Assembly (NCBI GenBank): GCA_003427395.1
Contig: BFEA01000222.1
Coordinates: 1,829,904-1,852,697, forward strand
DNA: 22,794 nucleotides
Source: Chara braunii
Lineage: Eukaryota; Streptophyta; Charophyceae; Charales; Characeae
Direction of reading: 5' to 3'
Both the position numbers and the translations under genes were made by a program. Below are positions 17,323-22,794 of the stretch, piece after piece. The notes under the pieces were generated by a model. It was not told the DNA's origin and did no database searches. It saw only the letters and a program-made list of their open reading frames with translations. The first letter of the stretch is position 1; each line of letters begins with the position of its first letter.

Positions 17323-17760
17323 ATGCTCAATTACAATGGGGGAGACGAAGTGAGACTGAAGATTAATGTGGAGGGAGCGAAGGAGGAGGAGATGAGAACT
17401 AACCCGAAGCTGCAAGATGCTATTACAGAGGCCAAGGATCGAGCCGAGCGACGCTGCAGGAGGGACGGGGTGACGGCGATGATGCAAGTAACAGTGGCAT
17501 ATCATGAGACTGAGACCTCAGCACACACGGCGGACCGAGAACAGGCCCACCTAGACAGGGACTCAGGGGGAGAGAGTGAGATGAGTGAGGCTGGAGACCG
17601 GGAGACCGATCTCCAGTCCTGGAACAGGCCGGACCAGGTTTGCAAGAACCACCCTCAGGCGCGATACGTGGAGGGCGGACCCGAGGCCAGCTCACGAGAG
17701 CAGAGGCCCAGAGGCCGCGAGACAGTAAAAACGAAGGGCAAAGGAAAGAGAAGCGCGTGA
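17323..17760 (+). CDS. Short charged ORF in unit 2 (hypothetical protein)
   Basis: The ATG at 17323 begins MLNYNGGDEVRLKINVEGAK. The ORF is about 145 residues and ends in TGA 17758. It has an N-terminal possibly beta region, then a Lys/Glu/Arg helix with DRAERRCRRDGV, a Ser/Asp-rich acidic middle and a basic C-terminus (GRETVKTKGKGKRSA). There is no signal peptide, membrane segment or zinc motif. It lies about 290 bp after a TATA-like box. The protein-level similarity to unit 1 is the best evidence that it is or was translated. Function is not recognised; it could be the start of a multi-exon gene or of a retroelement gag. Confidence 0.5.
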   Translation: MLNYNGGDEVRLKINVEGAKEEEMRTNPKLQDAITEAKDRAERRCRRDGVTAMMQVTVAYHETETSAHTADREQAHLDRDSGGESEMSEAGDRETDLQSWNRPDQVCKNHPQARYVEGGPEASSREQRPRGRETVKTKGKGKRSA

Positions 17761-20060
17761 CACAATTATCAGATGGGACTAGAGAAAGAGACGCGCAACT
17801 TGAGAAAAACGAACACGTGGCACGACCCCCATGCGAGAAGAGCAGGTCAACGCGCCGCTAGGTAGGCGGGTACGGATGGGCATGCAAGGGGGAGAGAGAA
17901 AGAGAAGAGGGGACGTGGAAACCGACAATGCGCGTGACGATGGAAGCCAATGTGCATCAGCAGTGACAGAAGATGAGAACGATAGGGCTCGTGGCATATG
18001 GGTGAGAAGCCTGGCCTGGGGTGTGCGATAGTGTGAGAGAGACAAAAGACGCGCGTTGGTGTCAACAAGCCCAATCGTAGGAGCGCTAGGAGGGGAGCGG
18101 TGAACTCGTTTTGAGACGGTCAAAACTCACTAAAACACAGATGTGGTTGCAGGCGTGTCGGCAACTCGTGTAACCTCTTGGTAATTCGATCTATTCCGTG
18201 GATGCCTTTAAATTCGCCTAGGACCAGCTCCTTGGAAAGGGGACTGGAGGAGCTACGTTGAGCTGTGGTGAGGAAGCGACTTGTAGTCGGGACTTCATCA
18301 CTTGAACCACGTAGGTAAAAACCCTTCGGTTTTCCTAAATAACTGGCACCATGCGGCCGTGTCCTGTGAAGAAATAAGGGGGAGTAGGGCATGCCAGCAG
18401 GCGTGAAGATGTATGAAAAGAGACTTCAAGGGCTATCGACTGATGGTCGTTGATTGGATCCTGATCGAGAGGTAGAGTTTGAAGCAGCTGAAAAAGCCTT
18501 GCTTCCTATCCCCTGAGTCGTTCGATGTTCCTCCTGTCCTGCTTCTGCGTGCATCCCTTGTCTTCCTTAATTCCGATTCTTGATTGGTCAGTTTCATTGG
18601 GGAGATAAAAGACAATCGGTGAGCCGTTGGACTTGGAAATGAGCTCGTTAATAATGTGGTTCAAAGCTAGATTAAGTAAGCCAGTTAGTCACTAAGTGCG
18701 GTTCTCTGTGACTGTAGCGTTTTTCGGCCAACTTGATCGGAGGGGTAAGCCTCTCGTCCAAATAAAGCAGTTTAGTGAAGTTTCTTGCTCTATGAATAAG
18801 AGCAAGGCAGTCCTTAGGAGGATCGTTTATTTGCTGGCCAGATTCTTGATTGACAACGACTGAGTTCATTATCGATTGAGCTCTTGGGCGGGAAAAATTT
18901 ATAATCATCGGTTTTCACTTTCTGCTCATGAAGCTCATGATCGAATACCATGGTTAACGGAGTAGAAGGACTATGGTTGTTTTTAAAGGCTCGTGCGTTT
19001 CTTGGTTGGTTTGGATATGGTACTACGCCTGTGTGGTTGTAAGTCCATTTCGTGAAGGAACTCGTCTTCAACTCTCATGCTATCGTGTAATGGGTAGACC
19101 CACATACATTCGTCCTTTCGGATGCGGGTGGGTAGACCTTTCTTTTTCCTTTATTTTGTGGTTGATGGATTGTGATTATAATCAAGATGCGCCTGAGTGC
19201 CTAATCGACCGATCGATTGCTAAATTATAACCAGGTCAGTTATCAAGAAGGGTGACAGACCCAATCTAACAAAAAGACTTGGTCGACACAGGGACTTAAT
19301 TGGTTTAGTTAAAACGAGGGGTTTTAGTCGAATCGGCCGACTGATCCTGATTAGCTCGCTCAAAGTAAACTACTTTTAGTCGATCCTGTAAGCGGTTGTA
19401 GTCTTCATGGTCTGTGGTCTGTGACAGGTTTTAACTGATGGGCGTCGGTCACTTCATCCAATAACGAAGCACTAGCCAATCCGATTGAAGTTGTTATTAA
19501 TTGGAAGCAGTCGGCTTCTAGAGTAACGGACGACGTGAGTTCTTGCAAACAACAGACTCATTGCAGGCCCCCGTCGGCAGTAAGTTATGGTCAACGCTAC
19601 AAGAGGCTACAGTAAGATGGATTAGTAAGAGTAGAACTGGTGGCCAGCATCTGAGATCAGCGGGAAAAACAGCTTGCCTTGGATTTAGCTGGTCTGACAC
19701 ATGGCGGACGTGACGGTTCAGTTCAAGTCTAGTGTCTGCTAATGAAGTCAACCGCAGGCACACACCAACTCTTTTGTAAAAAAGTAGTGATTAGTCTCAC
19801 TCGTAGCAAGTGGCGATCTGCTCGACCAGAATTGTGTATCTACAGGCTCTGTGGGCTCTATAGGTTCGGTAAAGAACCATAATAGTCTGCCGCCTGCAGA
19901 GAACTGCTCCGGTGAGTGTTACACCTGGCCAACCAGGGAGTGTCGCCTAGCTAATGTTCAGCGGCAGACTCATTAGGCAGCAAATAACTAGGCTTGATAA
20001 AATTGCGTGAGTTTAGCGGTTGACGGGGAGGGGGTCGTCCTCGGTGGTAATTACAAGGGT
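17761..20060. other. Intergenic stretch, nothing identified
   Basis: Mixed-composition sequence with only short ORFs on both strands (for example 18120-18392 minus, 18973-19230 plus), none with a recognisable motif or repeat partner in the window. Scattered ACTCAG-type words increase toward 20000 and lead into the minisatellite. Confidence 0.5.
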
Positions 20061-21100
20061 GATAGACAACTGAGTACAAATTTATCCAGCTCAGCGAGTT
20101 GCAAAGGGCTGACTTGACCAACTTGAAGGATTCAACCAGCTTAGTAGATTAGTAGGTGGACTCAGCGAGAAAATTGACTCAGCAAAAGTAAGATTGGGTT
20201 AGGACGTAGTCACAGGTCTAGAAGGACCAGCTAGCTCAGTAAATACTAAGCGGCCTCAACGAGTTGCAGGACCAGTGAACAACGGGCTCAGAGAGTAGCA
20301 GACTAATTCCTGCAGAACGAACTTTGCAAACTCGGTTTTACAGACCTAGGCTCAACTTTGCGGACTCGATTAGGCGGATGCAGTCTGACCGATGACTAGC
20401 CATTTCAGGGAAACTCAGACATTCGTCAGACTTAAAAGACTCAACGGACTTGGAGAACTTAGCAAGCAGTAGCCTGGACGATTCACCACCTTTGGCTGAG
20501 TTCACTCAAACCAGACTCAGGCAACTGAAACCAGACTTAGGCAAACCCAAAGCAGACCCAAGCAATCTAACGTCGACTCTGACAATTCAATACAGGTTCA
20601 GACAATTTGGTGTAGATTCAGGGGGCTTAGCGCAGTCTCAACTTACTTATGCTTAGACTTGGTGGACACAAGCATTACTCAGCAGGTGGTCCAATCAGTG
20701 AGTGACCAAATGCTGACTCGACAAACGCGTCGTGAACTCCATGGACTCGTTTTGAGTCCTACAAACTTAGACCTTCACAGACTTAACTGGTACTCGGTAA
20801 GGCATAATCCATACTCAGCTGATTTATTTTGGCCGACTCGACGGTTGCAAACTCGATTAATAACGGACTTTGACAACTCCCCACAGACTCAAGCCGGAAT
20901 CTGACACGCTGACAAATAGACTCAGTGAGCTCGGATTATCACAAAATTCGGTTAATGTCCGGCATAATCATTCACGAACTCAATTTTCAGGCTCTGCAAT
21001 ATTTGGGTTTGGACTCCGCAGATGAACCCAGACTCAGCGAACTCAGTGCAGACTCAGTGAACTTAGTATAAATCCGATAAAATCAACATAGACTCCGCAG
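20060..21100. repeat. Degenerate 20-bp minisatellite (AGACTCAG..)
   Basis: The phase is clearest at 20513-20675, where AGACTCAG, AGACTTAG, AGACCCAA, CGACTCTG, AGGTTCAG, AGATTCAG, AGTCTCAA and AGACTTGG start at 20513, 20533, 20554, 20574, 20594, 20614, 20634 and 20655, spacing 20-21 bp. Similar units recur at 21028-21075 (GACTCAGCGAACTCAGTGC). The rest is a diffuse, diverged array. ORFs at 20450-20656 and 20659-20904 are readings of this repeat. Confidence 0.6.
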
Positions 21101-21742
21101 ACAGCTAACTCTCACTTGTCTGGTTTATTCGAATTCCCCAACCAGAGGTTGTCAGCAACCTACTTACTAGACGACAACCAAGACAAAGATCCTTCGGAAA
21201 CCAGCCTTCAGCGGACTCCGTGGTCTCACGCACAAGGGTCAATGAAAAGATGTTCTGCTGAAAGACGGGGAGTGAGAAAAGACTGAGGGTGACCTGCACA
21301 TTGCACCAAGACAGAGATGAGGGCTGGGAAGAAAGGGTTACACAGGATCTCCGTTATCAGACAAGACTCATGATGGAACAGGCTCTAAAGCAAGTGAAGA
21401 ACCAGACATATTGAGTACACCTTCTACATCCATGGATCGGACCGAAGACTCCACAACACCCTCTCATCAGTAGGATCCGTTGAGAATGCACGGAAAGTTG
21501 GGATCGGTGATCAGTAAAAGAGTTTTTGTCTTTGGTTTCGGGAAAAACGAATTTACATCAGGCAGAGACAAATTAGAGAAAACGAGCCAACTTCAGAAAT
21601 AGATCACAACAAGGCACACAATATATCAACGAAACACGAACAACAATTGGATCAATCAGCATTCAAACACTTACCAATCAGGTATCCAATCACCTATCAA
21701 TCAGCGAACGGTTAGTCCACTAGCCCATCAGTCATCGAGGCA

Positions 21743-22265
21743 TAACTCACGATAAGGATTGAAGAGCTAAGTTTCATCAGCCAGCATCAGCTCATGACTA
21801 CAGTCCAGTCATTCTCAGTCCAAAAGGCCGTACTGACCAGTCTCAACAAGATTGTTTCCAAGGATGCTTTCCAATACAGATACGTCAGCGCAGAAGGCTT
21901 CAGACAAGTAGATCTAACAGTCTTTGTCGTCCTCACCACTTTTTTGCAGGCGACGTTGTTTATGATCTGAGGTCCTATGTGAGGAAGGGGAAAGAGGCAC
22001 ACGAGCACTTCGATTCAGTCTGGGTCACAGCAGCCAGGTACCTTGAAGAGAGAGAAAGGGAGTTTGATGAGAGTGAAACCAAACTGATTCGCAGCTTTGG
22101 GCCAAAAATCTAGACTAACTACCCTAAGTCTCTTCTACCTTTCACTCTCACGGACGACTCTTGCTGGGGCGACCTAATAGATCTAGCCAAGAGGTACATC
22201 TCTCCTGCAACGATAGACTACGAGGCAGTGACCGAAGAGAGATGGTTAATGGAGGCTATATATTT
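21743..22265 (+). pseudogene. Decayed ORF of unknown function
   Basis: Frame 2 is protein-like from 21743 (LTIRIEELSFISQHQLM) to about 21915 (AFQYRYVSAEGFRQVDL). A frameshift then moves to frame 1: HHFFAGDVVYDLRSYVRKG, a charged helix with RYLEEREREFDESE, TAG 22111, then in the same frame NYPKSLLPFTLTDDSCWGDL and YEAVTEERWLMEAI to about 22265. TTTTTTGCAG at 21940-21949 looks like a 3' splice site, but the nearest upstream GT (21908) gives the wrong phase and a 42-nt intron, so a frameshift is preferred. It looks like a soluble, helical, gag- or host-type protein. Coding-like but frame-broken sequence may extend upstream (21290-21595). Confidence 0.4.
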
Positions 22266-22329
22266 CACCGAATCTATATCGAAAAGAGTCTTATATATGG
22301 TATACCGAAGGCAAACTCACCAATTTCAT

Positions 22330-22794
22330 CAAAATACACTTCGGTGTTTGACTTAGTCAATTTTCTATCATGTAGTATATCATATCCCGAAGTGCTTTCG
22401 GTGTTTCGGTACCAAAAACACACTTCGGGATTTCGGTGTTTAACTTAGTCGATTTTCTCTATCAACTACATCATATCCCCAAGTGCTTTCGGTGTTCCGG
22501 TACCGAAAACGCACTTCGGCATTTTAGTGTTTAACTTTGTCAATTTTCTCTATCAACTACATCATATCCCGAAGTGTTTTCAAGGTTTCGGTACCGAAAA
22601 CGCACTTCGGGATTTCGGTGTTTAACTTAGTCGATTTTCTCTATCAACTACATCATATCCAGTAGTGTTTTCGGTGTTTCGGTACCGAAAACGCACTCGG
22701 GGATTTTGGTGTTTAACTTAGTCGATTTTCTCTATCAACTACATCATATCCCGAAGTGTTTTCGGTGTTTCGGTACCGAAAACGCACTTCGGGA
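22330..22794. repeat. 91-bp satellite with GGTACC-centred palindrome
   Basis: CATATCCC-type unit starts at 22381, 22472, 22564, 22654 and 22745 give a period of 90-92 bp and about five copies, continuing past the window end. Each unit contains an inverted repeat: TCCCGAAGTG..TTTCGG on the left and CCGAAAACGCACTTCGGGA on the right, centred on GGTACC. The remainder is an AT-rich linker (TTTAACTTAGTCGATTTTC). The first copy near 22330 is more diverged. Confidence 0.85.

Larger units (their letters stand above)
15879..17697 (+). repeat. 1.75-kb tandem repeat, unit 2
   Basis: The second, directly adjacent copy of the unit described at 14134-15878, with the same order of landmarks. It includes the NotI-like GCGGCCGC at 16643-16650 and a longer (TTA)n. 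Homology to the start of a third unit fails at about 17697, so the array has two units. Confidence 0.8.

Noticed and set aside
21450-21490. Minus-strand CTGATGA sites near 21468 and 21776 as hammerheads
   Set aside because: No paired stem II followed by GAAA occurs within a sensible distance.
21908-21949. A 42-nt intron in the 21743-22265 ORF
   Set aside because: Using GT 21908 and AG 21949 leaves the downstream exon in a closed frame; a frameshift fits better.

Overview
This is repeat-dominated nuclear DNA of a eukaryote. There is no operon, rRNA, recognisable tRNA or CRISPR. A glycine-rich CCHC zinc-knuckle ORF sits with a GIY-YIG/reverse-transcriptase polyprotein, alongside abundant microsatellites and long non-coding tracts. 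My best guess is a large streptophyte algal genome such as Chara; this is inference from style, not a match I could run.

Left block (1-10,000): a nest of three element types. The outermost layer is a tandem ~423-nt repeat carrying canonical type III hammerhead ribozymes, which looks like a retrozyme. Ribozymes lie at 1011-1068, 1479-1536 and 9797-9854, and a truncated inverted copy lies at 20-105. Two copies of a ~0.75-kb terminal-inverted-repeat DNA element (TACAGGGT...ACCCTGTA) sit in or against it: one intact and inverted at 141-907, the other at 1613-9630. The second is split at about 2162/9440 by a ~7.3-kb Penelope-like element (PLE).

The PLE has ~460-bp direct-repeat pseudo-LTRs (2163-2620 and 8984-9439), an N-terminal CCHC/coiled-coil ORF, an AT-hook-like basic linker, an N-terminal-type GIY-YIG endonuclease and a reverse transcriptase. 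All of it is decayed by stops and frameshifts. Each pseudo-LTR holds what I read as a second, different ribozyme: a type I hammerhead with a minimal stem III. It is best preserved in the 3' copy and eroded in the 5' copy. A ~2-kb block of GGGTA/GGTTAGGGGC minisatellite, (GT)n and strong hairpins interrupts the PLE coding region at about 3614-5670.

Middle block (10,000-14,130): an AT-rich stretch with nothing I can identify (10,100-12,290), then a decayed protein-coding region (12,290-14,134) readable across several frames with many stops. No family was recognised.

Right block (14,130-22,794): a two-unit tandem repeat of ~1.75 kb. Each unit carries a (TTA)n tract, a TATA box and a conserved short charged ORF. 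It is followed by ~3.5 kb of non-coding sequence, a degenerate 20-bp minisatellite (about 20,060-21,100), another decayed ORF (21,743-22,280), and a 91-bp satellite with a GGTACC-centred palindrome that runs off the window end.

The most notable content is two distinct hammerhead-bearing retroelement types nested in one locus, one of them a PLE with its endonuclease N-terminal to the RT.
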